64,000 bases of DNA from Streptomyces drozdowiczii (GCF_026167665.1 NZ_CP098740.1:310001-374000), one strand, 5' to 3'. Shown: positions 16,864-26,831, counted from the first letter of the stretch. A program made the numbers and translations. Notes: generated by a model not told the origin, from the sequence alone.

Positions 16864-19041
16864 TCAGCTGTAGATGCCGAACTCCCAGAGGGAGTAGCCC
16901 CACGCCGTGCCCCGCTGGGTGAGGTTGAGCTTCACGTAGCGGGCGGTCTGCGCGATGTCGAGGTCGTCGGCGTCCCCGTCACCGGTGGTCGTGGTGTACA
17001 CCGACCGCCAGGAGTTGCCGTCGTCCGAGACCAGCACCTCGTAGGACTTGGCGTACGCCGGGTCCCACACCAGCTGGAGGTGGCGGAACGACTTCCGCTC
17101 GCCCAGGTCGACCTGGATGGACTGCGGGTCGCTCCAGTCGCTGGCCCACCGGGTGTCCAGCCGTCCGTCGGTCGCCATCGCCGCGGTGCAGGGGCAACCG
17201 CTGCTGCCGGCCTGGGCGGAGGAGGCGGTGGCCGGGCGGCCGAGCGCGATGTTGGTGCCGCTGACCGGGGGCACCACGACCTTCACCGACTTGGTCTCGA
17301 TGCCGGCGTTGCCGTGCCCGTCCTCGGCCTGGATGTACACCTTCCACACACCGAGCCGCGCGGGCGCGGTCACCGCGAAGGTGCCGTTTCCGGTGGACCG
17401 CCAGTTGGCTTCCACCAGGGCCTTGTCACCGGTCGCGTAGTTGCCGCTCAGGTAGATCTTGTAGGTGACCGGGTCGTTGTCCGGGTCGCGGACGTCGGCG
17501 CGGACGGTGAACTCCTTGCCCGCGGGGGCGCCACCGGCGTTCTGCACCGTCATGTTGCTGATGACGGGCGGGGTGTTGTCACCGGCGGTGGAGCCGCTGT
17601 ACGCCTTCTTGAGCGCGTAGTAGGAGAGCCGCTTCTTGCCGTCCGGCACCACGTTGAACCAGACGCCGCCGAAGTCGTGCTCGGTCCCGTAGTGGAAGAA
17701 GGTGGCGCCCAGCGCGACACCCTGGTGGGCGGTGACGCAGTTCCACGCCTTGGTGTAGCCCTCGGCCTTCTGCACGTCGGTGGGCTCGTCCGGGATGCCG
17801 TTGGCGTCGTCCGGGACCTCCCACTCACCGGCCGGGCCGCCCTCGGTGATGATGTAGGGCTTGGTGTAGCCGCCGGACTCCCAGGCGGTGCGGACCCCGC
17901 AGATGTCTCCGTAGGAGTTCATCGAGTACAGGTCCAGGTCGGGGGCGTTGCGCTTGTAGTAGGGCCAGGCACCGGTCCAGGCGTCGGTGGACGTCACCGG
18001 GTGGTCCGGGTCGATGGTGTGGATCTTCTTCGCGACGTCGTTGACGAAGCTGGTGTACGCGTTGCGCTGCTTCTCCAGCTCGTCACCGCTGTAGCAGTTC
18101 TGGAGGCCGAGCACGGACTCGTTGCCGACGTTCCACATGAGCACACCGGGGTGGCTCTTGTACGTGTCCACCCACTTGGCGAATTCGGTGAGCGACGAGG
18201 ACTTGTAGGCATCGTCGGTCAGGTAGTTGACGCAGCCGCCGCTGCCGGGGCCGCCGCCGGGCTGCAGCCAGAAGCCGCTGACGACGCGGATACCGTTGGC
18301 CGCCGCGGCGTCGAGCAGCGGCTTGGAGGTGCCGTCGGTGCCCCAGGTCCGGATGGTGTTGACGCCCATGGACTTCAGGTCGGGCATGTAGCGCGCCGCG
18401 TCGTTGACCGACGGGCCCCAGGTCAGTCCCTTGACCTGGTACGGCTGGCCGCCGACGGTGAGCTGCCAGTTGCCCTGCGAACCGGTGACGCGGACGGCCC
18501 CGCCGGTGCCGGGGTCCGGGTTCGTGGAGCCGGTGGTGCCGTACACCTGGAACTCCCACAGGGAGTAGCCGTAGCCGCCGGCGCGGGCGGTGCCGTGCAT
18601 CCTGACGTAGCGGCCGGAACCGCTGACCGCGAGGTCGTCGGTGCCGCCGTCGCCGTTGGTGACGGTCTTCAGGGTGCGCCAGTCGGAGCCGTTGTCGGAT
18701 GCCTGGATCTCGTACGCCTTGCCGAAGGCGGACTCCCAGGTCAGGACGACCCTGCTGAGGCTCGCGGTGGCGCCCAGGTCCACCTGGAGCCACTGCGGAT
18801 CGCTCCACTGGCTGGCCCAGCGGGTGCCGGTGAGATTGCCGTCCACGGCGGCCGAGGCCGCGTAGCCGGCGCCCTCGGAGGAGGACGCGGTGGCGGTCTT
18901 CCCTTGCGACAGCAGGGATTCCGCGGCCCGGGCGCCCGGCGCGGCCAGTATGACCAGCGATGAGGCGACAAGGGCGAGAAGGGTGATCAGCAGCGTGCCC
19001 GCGCGGGGTCTCGCGGGCAGGGCTGAACCGGCTCTGTGCAC
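16864..19041 (-). CDS. secreted glycoside hydrolase with two F5/8-type (CBM32) domains
   Basis: The 725-residue protein has a Sec signal (ITLLALVASSLVILAAPGARA), an N-terminal CBM32/discoidin domain (about 40-170), a TIM-barrel catalytic domain (about 185-500), an Ig/FnIII-like domain (about 515-610) and a second CBM32 (about 615-725). The catalytic pair is likely the Glu in WNVGNES (near 307) and the Glu in IITEGGPAGEWE (near 399), as in GH2/GH5-type clan A retaining enzymes. The substrate is unclear; beta-glucan-type or other plant/fungal polysaccharide is plausible. A palindromic LacI-type operator lies at 19087-19104 upstream. Confidence 0.85.
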   Translation of the reverse strand: MHRAGSALPARPRAGTLLITLLALVASSLVILAAPGARAAESLLSQGKTATASSSEGAGYAASAAVDGNLTGTRWASQWSDPQWLQVDLGATASLSRVVLTWESAFGKAYEIQASDNGSDWRTLKTVTNGDGGTDDLAVSGSGRYVRMHGTARAGGYGYSLWEFQVYGTTGSTNPDPGTGGAVRVTGSQGNWQLTVGGQPYQVKGLTWGPSVNDAARYMPDLKSMGVNTIRTWGTDGTSKPLLDAAAANGIRVVSGFWLQPGGGPGSGGCVNYLTDDAYKSSSLTEFAKWVDTYKSHPGVLMWNVGNESVLGLQNCYSGDELEKQRNAYTSFVNDVAKKIHTIDPDHPVTSTDAWTGAWPYYKRNAPDLDLYSMNSYGDICGVRTAWESGGYTKPYIITEGGPAGEWEVPDDANGIPDEPTDVQKAEGYTKAWNCVTAHQGVALGATFFHYGTEHDFGGVWFNVVPDGKKRLSYYALKKAYSGSTAGDNTPPVISNMTVQNAGGAPAGKEFTVRADVRDPDNDPVTYKIYLSGNYATGDKALVEANWRSTGNGTFAVTAPARLGVWKVYIQAEDGHGNAGIETKSVKVVVPPVSGTNIALGRPATASSAQAGSSGCPCTAAMATDGRLDTRWASDWSDPQSIQVDLGERKSFRHLQLVWDPAYAKSYEVLVSDDGNSWRSVYTTTTGDGDADDLDIAQTARYVKLNLTQRGTAWGYSLWEFGIYS

Positions 19042-19086
19042 ATTCTCTCCTGGCGGAAGAGTGCGGGACGGGGGTCCCGCGGCGGG

Positions 19087-19104
19087 TTGGGAGAGCGCTC
19101 TCCC
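19087..19104. promoter_or_regulatory. LacI-family (CebR-like) operator
   Basis: TGGGAGAGCGCTCTCCCA is a perfect 18-bp palindrome, 45 bases upstream of the glycosidase start. It resembles the CebR/CelR operator TGGGAGCGCTCCCA used to repress cellulose and beta-glucan genes in actinobacteria, with a two-base-pair insertion at the core. Sugar-dependent derepression is the likely control. Confidence 0.75.
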
Positions 19105-19177
19105 AGGAGAGTGACGTGTACTCGTCCAGCTGTCAACGATCAGGACACGCCGGGTTCACAGGAATGTGCGCGAAGGG

Positions 19178-19498
19178 TTACGGAACGAGGTTGCGCCCGG
19201 ACTCGACCGGGCGCTCCGGGCGGCCGCCCACCCCTGCGGCCCGCGCCGCGGCGTGCAGCGAGCGCAGGGCCAGCAGGAGGAACCCGATGTCATCGAGGTA
19301 GACCGGGTCCGGCAGCAGGTCGACCGGCGACACGGTGTACAGCACCGCCGCCCAGACCAGCGCCTTGTTGTGCAGCGGGACACCGGCATCCACCAGCAGC
19401 TTCCTGGCCTTGAGCACCCGCACCAGGAGGATGCCGGCAACGGCCAGCATGAGCAGCGCGAGTGCCGCGCCGACGATGATCCAAGCCTTGGTGTCCAT
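19178..19498 (-). CDS. DUF1232 (YkvA-like) membrane protein
   Basis: The 106-residue protein has an N-terminal transmembrane helix (AWIIVGAALALLMLAVAGILLV) and the DUF1232 signature YTVSPVDLLPDPVYLDDIGFLLLAL near residues 54-78. The family is widespread in bacteria and of unknown function. It follows the WhiB-like gene after 13 bases on the same strand, so they may be co-transcribed. Confidence 0.82.
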   Translation of the reverse strand: MDTKAWIIVGAALALLMLAVAGILLVRVLKARKLLVDAGVPLHNKALVWAAVLYTVSPVDLLPDPVYLDDIGFLLLALRSLHAAARAAGVGGRPERPVESGRNLVP

Positions 19499-19511
19499 GC
19501 TTCATCCTGCC

Positions 19512-19766
19512 TTATCCGGAGCGTTGCGTCCGCTGCCGGTTGCGGCGCTTCAGGGCGCGGCGCTCGTTCTCGCCGAGCCCGCCCCACACCCCGGAGTCCT
19601 GGTTGTTCTCCAGGGCCCATCGCAGGCATTCCTGCTGTACGGGGCAGCGTCGGCACACCGCCTTGGCCTCCTCGACCTGGACGAGCGCCGGGCCGGTGCT
19701 TCCGATGGGGAAGAACAGGTCCGGGTCCTCGTCGCGGCAGGCCGCGTGCATGCGCCAGTTATCCAT
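19512..19766 (-). CDS. WhiB-family iron-sulfur transcriptional regulator
   Basis: The 84-residue protein has the four cluster-binding cysteines at 10, 38, 41 and 47 (CxxC as CRRC), the turn GVWGG and a basic C-terminal tail ERRALKRRNRQR for DNA contact. This is the full WhiB-like layout binding a [4Fe-4S] cluster. The short length and sequence resemble WblE/WhiB1-type members, which act with the principal sigma factor. AGGAG lies 10 bases before the ATG. It is divergent from the SpoIIE phosphatase gene at 19968. Confidence 0.93.
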   Translation of the reverse strand: MDNWRMHAACRDEDPDLFFPIGSTGPALVQVEEAKAVCRRCPVQQECLRWALENNQDSGVWGGLGENERRALKRRNRQRTQRSG

Positions 19767-19967
19767 GGACTCTCACTCCTGACGGTCGTGTGCGTCGCGT
19801 TTGCCTCGGTACGCTGCGAGTGACCGGCATTTCGCCCGCGAAACCCCGGTGGCCCTTCCTTCGCTTCCTCTTCACGTTCCGCGAAGCTGCGGGGGCGGCG
19901 GCTCAGGGGCGATCATGGGAGACGGCGGGCCTGCGTCGGGCACGGTGACGGCTGGGAAGGATCGTCC

Positions 19968-22043
19968 GTGGGCGGCACTGATGACATGCGGATCGGCTGG
20001 GGCGAGGCCCGCCGGGCGGGCGCGCGCCGGTCGTCCGAGAGCGGTCTGCTCGACGTCCTCGGGGTCGCGGCGCTCGTTCTGGACACCCAGGGCCGCATCG
20101 TCCTGTGGAGCCCGCAGGCCGAACGGCTCCTGGGGTACTCCGCCGAGGAGGCGCTGGGCGAGTTCGCTGCCCGGGTCCTGGTCGACGAGGAGCACTTCGA
20201 GCTGGTGCTGCGCCTGTTCGGCGAGGTGATGGGCAGCGGCGAGGCGTGGGCCGGGGTCTTCCCCGTACGGCACAAGGACGGCACCACGCGGCTGCTGGAG
20301 TTCCGCAACATGCGGTTGCAGGACGACCGGGGCGGCTTCTACGCGCTGGGTCTCGCGGCCGACGGGGACGTGCTGCGCCGGGCGGAGCGGGACCTCGCGC
20401 TGTCGGTGGGCCTGGTCGACCAGTCACCGATCGGCCTCGCGGTGCTGGACCCGGATCTGCGCTTCCTGTCCGCCAACGCGGCGCTGGAACGGATGGACGG
20501 CATGAGCGCCGCCGAGCACCTGGGACGGCCGATGGGCGAGGCGCTGGCGTTCCTGGGCCGCGACGGCCTGGCGGCCGCCGCGCGGGAGGTCCTGGACAGC
20601 GGTGTCCCGCAGGTGTCGCGCCAGGTGGTCGGCCGCTCCCCCGCCGCACCGGACAGCGACCGCGCCTGGTCGGTGTCGCTGTACCGGCTGGACGACTCCG
20701 CGGGGCGGGTGCTGGGCATCGCCGTATCGCTGATCGACGTCACCGACCGGTACCGCGCGGCGGCCGAGGCGGAGCGGGCCCGGCAGCACCTGGCGCTGAT
20801 CGCGGACGCATCGGTGCGCATCGGGACCACGCTCGACCTGGAGCAGACGGCCCTGGAGCTGGCCGAGGTCACCGTGCCGCAGCTCGCCGACGTCGCCGCG
20901 GTGGACGTGCTGGACAGCGTCCTGAAGGGGCGCCCCGGACCGTCGGACGGCCCGCTCCTCATCCAGGCCCTGGCCGTCGTCGCGGCCCGGCCGACGCCCG
21001 TGGTGGAGGCGGCGGACCCGCCGGGCCGGGCCGCCCGCTACGGCGCCGACCGCCTCGTCACCCGGTGCGTGCGGACGGCCCGGCCGGTGCGGGTGCCCCG
21101 TCTCGACGCGGAGAAGCTGGCCCGGGTGGCCCGCGACGAGCGGTCGGCCGCCCTGCTCGCCGAGGCCGGTGCGCACTCGTATCTGGCGGTGCCGCTGATC
21201 GCGCGGGGCGAGGTGCTGGGGGCGATCGACCTGATCCGGACGGACAACCCGCTGCCGTTCACCGAGGAGGACGAGGCGCTGGCCGCCGAGCTGGCGGCCC
21301 GGGCCGCGGTCGGCATCGACAACGCCCGGCTCTACCGGCAGCAGCAGGAGACCGCGCTGACGCTTCAGCGCAGCATGCTGCCGCGCAACCATCACGACCC
21401 GGTGGGCCTGGACGTGGTGTCCCGGTACCGGCCGGCCGCCTCGCGGTACGAGGTCGGCGGGGACTGGTTCGACGTGATCGGGCTGCGTGACGACGGGACC
21501 GCCCTCGTGGTGGGCGATGTGATGGGCAGCGGGATCAACGCGGCCACCACGATGGGCCGGCTGCGCACCGCCACCCAGACGCTGTCCCGGCTCTCCCTGG
21601 AGCCCGCCGAGGTGCTGCGGCACCTGGACGAGATCACCGCCGGCCTCGACCCGTGGTTCGCCACCTGTGTCTACGCCGCGTACGACCCGGGCGCCGGGCG
21701 GTGCCGGGTGTCCACCGCAGGGCATCTGCCGCCGGTGCTCATCCCGGAGGGCGGCGAGCCGGTGCTCCTGGACCTGCCGGCCGGGGCGCCGCTGGGGGTG
21801 GGCGGGGTGCCGTTCAGCGATGTCACGGTCCCGCTCGGCCCGGGCGACCGGCTGGTCCTCTACACGGACGGCCTGGTGGAGACCCGGGACGACGACATCG
21901 ACAGCCGCCTCGCGAAGCTGCTGGGGCTGTTGCGTACTCCGGACGCCTCGCTCGACGCGACGTGCGACCGGCTGCTGCGCGAGCTGCGGGACCCGGACGG
22001 CCACGACGACGTGGCGCTGCTGATCGCCCGGGTCCACGCGTGA
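19968..22043 (+). CDS. PAS/GAF-domain SpoIIE-type protein phosphatase
   Basis: The 691-residue protein has two PAS domains (about 20-115 and 140-245), a GAF domain (about 265-445) and a C-terminal PP2C/SpoIIE phosphatase (about 470-690) with acidic metal motifs in EVGGDWFDVIGL, VVGDVMGSG and VLYTDGLVETRDDD. Its architecture is close to that of the phosphatase at 8997, though the N-terminal sensor differs. It probably dephosphorylates an anti-sigma-factor antagonist in response to a PAS/GAF signal. The GTG start at 19968 follows GGAAGGA; a second possible start is the ATG at 19986. Confidence 0.9.
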   Translation: MGGTDDMRIGWGEARRAGARRSSESGLLDVLGVAALVLDTQGRIVLWSPQAERLLGYSAEEALGEFAARVLVDEEHFELVLRLFGEVMGSGEAWAGVFPVRHKDGTTRLLEFRNMRLQDDRGGFYALGLAADGDVLRRAERDLALSVGLVDQSPIGLAVLDPDLRFLSANAALERMDGMSAAEHLGRPMGEALAFLGRDGLAAAAREVLDSGVPQVSRQVVGRSPAAPDSDRAWSVSLYRLDDSAGRVLGIAVSLIDVTDRYRAAAEAERARQHLALIADASVRIGTTLDLEQTALELAEVTVPQLADVAAVDVLDSVLKGRPGPSDGPLLIQALAVVAARPTPVVEAADPPGRAARYGADRLVTRCVRTARPVRVPRLDAEKLARVARDERSAALLAEAGAHSYLAVPLIARGEVLGAIDLIRTDNPLPFTEEDEALAAELAARAAVGIDNARLYRQQQETALTLQRSMLPRNHHDPVGLDVVSRYRPAASRYEVGGDWFDVIGLRDDGTALVVGDVMGSGINAATTMGRLRTATQTLSRLSLEPAEVLRHLDEITAGLDPWFATCVYAAYDPGAGRCRVSTAGHLPPVLIPEGGEPVLLDLPAGAPLGVGGVPFSDVTVPLGPGDRLVLYTDGLVETRDDDIDSRLAKLLGLLRTPDASLDATCDRLLRELRDPDGHDDVALLIARVHA

Positions 22044-22056
22044 CGGCGGCGTGCGG

Positions 22057-22518
22057 TCAGCGCGAGCACCCGCGCCGGGTGCGGCACTTCGCGGTGGCGC
22101 GTACGCGGTAGCCGCCGGCGCCGAGGAAGCCCAGGCCGATGCCCAGCATCCAGGAGTCCTTGGCGAGCGCGATCCCGTCCTGCGTCGGCCGCAGGCTGCC
22201 GGGCTCCCGCATGCCGGGGGTACGCAGATAGAGCCCGAAGAGGCCGCCGGAGAACCCGGTGAGGGCGAGCCCGGCGAGCCGGGTGGGCACGAACGGGGCC
22301 AGCAGGGTGGCACCGACCGCGATCTCGGACCAGGCGAGCAACCGGGTGAACCGGGCAGGTTCCAGCTTGCCGAGGAACGGGTAGGCGTTGCTGGCCATAC
22401 CGTGCAGCCCTTGGGCGGTCCCCTCGTCGGCCTTCAGCTTGCCCAGGCCGGAGTTGAGGATGAAGGCGCCGGTGGCGAGGCGCGGCGGGATATCGCGCGG
22501 TTCGGGCAACAGCATCAT
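22057..22518 (-). CDS. DoxX-family membrane protein
   Basis: The 153-residue protein from the ATG at 22518 (GGAGG eight bases upstream) has four predicted membrane segments, including FTRLLAWSEIAVGATLLAPFVP, RLAGLALTGFSGGLFGLYL and SWMLGIGLGFLGAGGY. The pattern and length fit DoxX-like proteins, often linked to thiol or quinone redox stress. It ends 13 bases after the convergent phosphatase gene. Confidence 0.7.
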   Translation of the reverse strand: MMLLPEPRDIPPRLATGAFILNSGLGKLKADEGTAQGLHGMASNAYPFLGKLEPARFTRLLAWSEIAVGATLLAPFVPTRLAGLALTGFSGGLFGLYLRTPGMREPGSLRPTQDGIALAKDSWMLGIGLGFLGAGGYRVRATAKCRTRRGCSR

Positions 22519-22646
22519 GGCGTGAGCCTCCATGGAACAGGTCGTCGGCCCCCGGTCGAGCCTAGCCAGGGGGTGCCCCGGGCGCGCGTCGAGCGGCCGG
22601 GCGGGTGGGCGATACTGAGCGCGGCGGGTACGCGAGAGGGGGCTCA

Positions 22647-23549
22647 GTGGTCCAACAGCCAACGGAATACGACATCGTGGTGGTCGGCGGCAGCGGGGTG
22701 GACACGATCGTCCGCGTCGACGCCCTGCCGGTCCCGGCGGCGGACTCCGTCATGGTCGGGCCGATCCGGGAGTGGCCCGGCCAGACCGGCGGCAATGTGG
22801 CGCTCGGCGCCCGCGCGCTGGGGCTCGACGTGGCGTTCCTGGACTGCGTCGGCGACGACTGGCTCGGTGCGCAGGTCCGCGAGCGCCTGGCGAAGGGCGG
22901 TGTGGAGTTCCACGCGGTCATCTCGCCGGCCGGGACCCGGCGCGCGGTGAACCTGGTGGACGCGACGGGCCGGCGGATGTCGTTCTACGACGCCCGGGAC
23001 CCGGAGGATCTGCGGATGCCGCGTGACTTCTATCTGCCCCACCTGCGCCGGGCCCGCCACGTCCATCTGTCGATCACGCACTTCGCCCGGTTCCTGTACG
23101 ACGACATCGAGGCGCTGGGAGTGCCGGTCTCCACGGATCTGCACGACTGGGACGGACTGAGCGAGCATCAGCGGGAGTTCGCGCTCCGGTCGGATCTGGT
23201 CTTCTTCAGCGCGGCGACGACCGGCGAGCGGGCGCCCGCGCTGATGCGGGAGATCCTGCGCGAGGGCCGGGCCGGGGCCGTGGTGGCCACGGCGGGCGCG
23301 GAGGGGGCGTACCTCCTCACGCGCGACGGCGGCGACGAACCGGTGCGCATTCCGGCGGTGGTGCCGCCGGCGCCGGTGGTGGACAGCAACGGGGCGGGCG
23401 ACGCGTTCGTCACCGGTTTCCTGTACGGCAGGCTCGACGGACGTGGGCCGGCCGAGTGCGCCCGGCTGGGGGCGGTGTCGGGTGCCTTCGCGTGTACGGC
23501 TCCGGGCTCGACGGCCATGATCGGCCGGGCGGGGTTGCTGGGCGTATGA
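22647..23549 (+). CDS. PfkB-family carbohydrate kinase
   Basis: The 300-residue protein has both PfkB signatures: GQTGGNVALGARALGLDVAFLDCVGDDWLG near the N-terminus and DSNGAGDAFVTGFLYG near 248-263, in which the Asp of NGAGD is the catalytic base. The fold is ribokinase-like, so the product is probably a sugar or nucleoside phosphate; the acceptor cannot be read from sequence. The GTG start follows GAGAGGGGG. It converges on the alpha-amylase through a 12-bp hairpin. Confidence 0.88.
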   Translation: MVQQPTEYDIVVVGGSGVDTIVRVDALPVPAADSVMVGPIREWPGQTGGNVALGARALGLDVAFLDCVGDDWLGAQVRERLAKGGVEFHAVISPAGTRRAVNLVDATGRRMSFYDARDPEDLRMPRDFYLPHLRRARHVHLSITHFARFLYDDIEALGVPVSTDLHDWDGLSEHQREFALRSDLVFFSAATTGERAPALMREILREGRAGAVVATAGAEGAYLLTRDGGDEPVRIPAVVPPAPVVDSNGAGDAFVTGFLYGRLDGRGPAECARLGAVSGAFACTAPGSTAMIGRAGLLGV

Positions 23550-23554
23550 CGGTG

Positions 23555-23585
23555 TGCGGGTGCCCCGGTCGGCGGGGCACCCGCA
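23555..23585. terminator. 12-bp bidirectional hairpin
   Basis: TGCGGGTGCCCC and GGGGCACCCGCA form a perfect stem with a 7-base loop, filling the gap between the convergent kinase and amylase genes. Confidence 0.8.
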
Positions 23586-23593
23586 TGTAGGGG

Positions 23594-26589
23594 CTACTTG
23601 AGGTAGGGGCCCGCGGTGCCGATCTTTCCGGGGCCGTTCAGCACGTACACCCGCATGTTGCCCTTGCCCGGGGCGTCGACGGTGAGCTTTCCGTCGCTGA
23701 CGACCCGGGTGTCACCGGTGACGGCGTCCTTGTAGGTGCCGTTGGGGATGCCGGTGTACGAGGCGCCGCCCGTGACGGTGACCAGGGCGAAGCTGTCGGT
23801 GGCACCGCTGGTGTAGCGGCGCTTGTACGCCATCTGGCCGGTGATGCCCTCCGTGGAGTACTGGCCCATCTGGAGGGCGGGTACGGCGCGGCGGATCCGG
23901 TTGAGCCGCTGGAGGTGCTTCACCAGGGGCTGGGCGAGGGTGTTCGCGACCTCACCGGACGCGGAGTCGACCTGGGAGAACTCCGAGGAGGTGACGTTGC
24001 CCGCGAGGTGGTCGCCGTAGTAGGCGCGGCCGGTGGTGGCCAGGGGGCAGGTGGGGCCGCAGTCGATCTTCTTGCCGGCCTGGAACTCGATCTCCGATCC
24101 GTAGTAGAGGGTCGGGATGCCGCGGAAGGTCCACATCAGGGACATGTTCTCGGCCCAGGCGTCGGTGCCGCCCGCGTAGCGTTCGCCGCTCTTGTTGGGC
24201 CCGTAGTCGTGGCTGTCGACGTAGACGACGTTGTAGGTCGCGTCGTTGGTGGAGTCGTCGGAGTCCTTGCCGTTGTTGAACGCGTTGGTGGCGTCACCGA
24301 AGTTCATGTGCATGCGCATGTCGATGATGTTCATGCCGGAGAACCGGCTGTGGTCCGGGGTGTGGTAGCTGTTGCCGTCCAGGAACGCGTTGCTGGAGGT
24401 CGGCTGGTTGCCGGTGCCGAGCTGCTCCTCGTAGTCGTACATCTCCAGCGCGGCCTTGGCGTCGTCGGCGGCGTACTCCTTGCGTTCCTTCCAGGTGAAG
24501 AACTGCGCCGAGTGGTTGACCGAGCCGCGGTTCCACTTGTCGTTGACGAACGCGCCGACTTCGCCGAAGACGAGGAAGTTCTTCGCGGCCTCGGCGCCGA
24601 ACTTCTGGGTGACCCGTTCCTGGATGGCGGGCAGGAAACGGCGGTTCCAGGTGGTGCGCGGGATGTGCACGGCGGTGTCGATGCGGAAGCCGTCCACGCC
24701 CATGTCGATGTACTTGTCGTAGGCGCCGATCAGGTAGTTCTGCACCGGTGCGGACTCGGTGTCGAAGTCGGCCAGGTCCTCGTGCAGCCAGCAGGAGCGG
24801 GAGTCCTCGCCCTCCCAGTTGCCGAGCCAGCAGGTGTGGTAGTACTCCTTCGGGAACATCCCCGATGTGGGGTTGGGCCACTGGCAGTTGTAGATGGTGT
24901 AGCCCTCGGCGGACTTGGCGCCGGTGGGCTTGCCCCAGTTGAGGCAGGTGTTGCCGGCGGGTTCGGCGGTGGACCACAGGTCGCCGTTGTAGTAGGACTT
25001 GCCGCTCTTGGGCTCGACGGTGAGCCCGTCGTATGCGAAGCCCTCGTTCTTCTCGTCGTAGTACCAGCTCCACTGCGTGTCGCGGACGCCGTAGACGGTC
25101 GGCGTGAACAGGCCCTTGGCGCCCCAGCGCGAGGAGTGGTTGTAGACGACGTCCTGGTAGATCTTGATGCCCTTGGCGTGGGCGGCGTTGATGAGGTCCT
25201 GGTAGGAGGCTCCGGCGGACTCCAGGCGGGGGTCGACCTTGTAGAAGTCGTAGCCGTGGTAGCCGTGGTAGTCGTAGTCGGACCGGTTCAGGACGACCGG
25301 GGTGATCCAGATGGCGGAGAAGCCGAGCCCCTTGATGTAGTCCAGCTTGTTGACCAGGCCCTTGAAGTCCCCCGGAACATGGGGTCGTTGTTGGCCGCGT
25401 TGCCGGACTTGACGTCCTGGCTGCCGCCCCGGTTGTTGCTCGTGTCACCGTCGTCGAAGCGGGCGGTGAGGACGAAGTAGATCGGGTCCTTGCGGGGGTC
25501 GGTGCCGAGGGGTGTGCCCTGGGCCGCCGCCGGTGGTGTGGCGCCGGTGGTCGCCTTCGCGGGCGCGGAGGCGGCGGAGGTGTTGCCCGCCGCGTCGATC
25601 GCCTTGACGGTGTAGGTGTAGGCGGTGTGCTCCTCCAGGCCCGATTCGGAGAGCACGGTGGAGGTCACATCGGTGACGGCGCCGCCCTTGGTGCCGCCCG
25701 TACGGGTGACCTGATACCTCGTCACCTTGTTGTTGTCGGTGGAGGGTTCCCAGCTCAGGACGACCGCGACGCCGTCGGCCTTCGCCGTCACTCCGCTCGG
25801 CACGGTGGGCGCCTCGGTGTCGGCGGGTTCGGCGGCGCACGGGTCCCCGGCGTCCTTGACGACGGTGCGGTCCTTCACGGTGCTGAGGCCGGTCGGGATG
25901 GTGTAGTCGCCGCCGTTGTTGTTGTCCCAGACGCCGTTGCCGTTGTTGAACGCGGCCTTCATCGAGGTCGCGGTCCCGAGGTCGACCGTCTTCTTCACCC
26001 AGCCGGTGCAGGCGGGCTCCATGCCGACGCCGGGCACGGTCGTCCAGGCGCCTCCGGCGGGCTGGTAGTGGAGGTTGGTGGTGGTCCAGCCGACGGTGGC
26101 GGTGGAGTAGTACACCGAGGCGGTGTGCGCCGCGTCGGACGGGGTGGGGCTCGGGTCGGGGTCGCCGCTGCCCGCGCACGGGTCGCTGTGGGCGACGACC
26201 CCGTCCTTGACGGTGATGTTCCCGCTGCCCAGGTCGTAGTTCTTGCCCCCGTTGTTGTCCCAGACGCCCGAGCCGTTGTTGAAGGTCGCCTGGATGCCTC
26301 CGGCGCCGGAGAGCGGGACGGTCTTCTTGACCCAGTCCGTACAGGCGGCCTCCATGGCAACGCCGGGCACGGTGGTCCATGTTCCGCCGTCGGGGGCGTA
26401 ATGCAGGTTGTGGGCGGCCCAGTTCTTGGTCTTCGTGTAGTAGAAGACGGTGGTCGTCGCGTCGGAGGCCGCGACGGGCTGCGCTTCGAGGCCGGTGTCC
26501 GGCAGTGCGGTGAGCAGCCCGCACACCGCGGCGGCGGCAGCGGCGGACGCCAGGGTGCGTCTCAACAACCGGTGGGCGTTGCGTTTCAT
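23594..26589 (-). pseudogene. secreted alpha-amylase (GH13) with two starch-binding domains, frameshifted
   Basis: Read with one added base, this is a 998-residue secreted amylase. It has a signal peptide (to about residue 41), two CBM25-type starch-binding repeats (about 42-130 and 150-240, each with TTVPGV.MEPACT.WVKKT and FNNG.GVWDNN), an FnIII domain (about 255-345), a GH13 catalytic domain and a C-terminal beta domain. GH13 regions I-IV are intact: DVVYNH, GFRIDTA (nucleophile Asp), FGEVG (acid Glu) and YVDSHD. The frame breaks near residue 405, where a run of five C (25369-25373, plus strand) should hold six; both halves are otherwise free of stops. A sequencing error or a recent mutation is likely. 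Confidence 0.88.
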
Positions 26590-26725
26590 GGTGTCTCCAG
26601 GGCAGGGCCACGGCGGCGGCGAAGCCGTGGCGTCCGAGGCACGGGAGGTGGGGCCCGTGCCGTCCCGCCGGAGACCCTGACGCGCCTCAAGGTCCGAGCG
26701 AGCTTGTAAATCAAGCCGGAATGTT

Positions 26726-26743
26726 GCTGCAATCTCTTGCAGC
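26726..26743. promoter_or_regulatory. inverted repeat in alpha-amylase promoter
   Basis: GCTGCAA-TCTC-TTGCAGC has 7-bp perfect arms. On the reverse strand its second half supplies a -35 (TTGCAG) followed after 18 bases by TACAAG as a -10. Similar CTGCAA/TTGCAG elements are known in Streptomyces amylase promoters controlled by maltose regulators of the LacI family (MalR/Reg1), so starch-dependent control is likely. Confidence 0.6.
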
Positions 26744-26831
26744 ACGGAAGTTACCGGCACATGACAAGCCCGTAAAGAGGTGCGGGGCAGCCGTCTCGCG
26801 ACGCCTGCCGCCCGCACTCAGAGCGGCACCG

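Noticed and set aside
25360..25380. Programmed frameshift in the alpha-amylase
   Set aside because: No slippery heptamer plus pseudoknot was apparent, and programmed shifting is not expected in a secreted amylase. Two similar single-base losses nearby make an error or mutation more likely.
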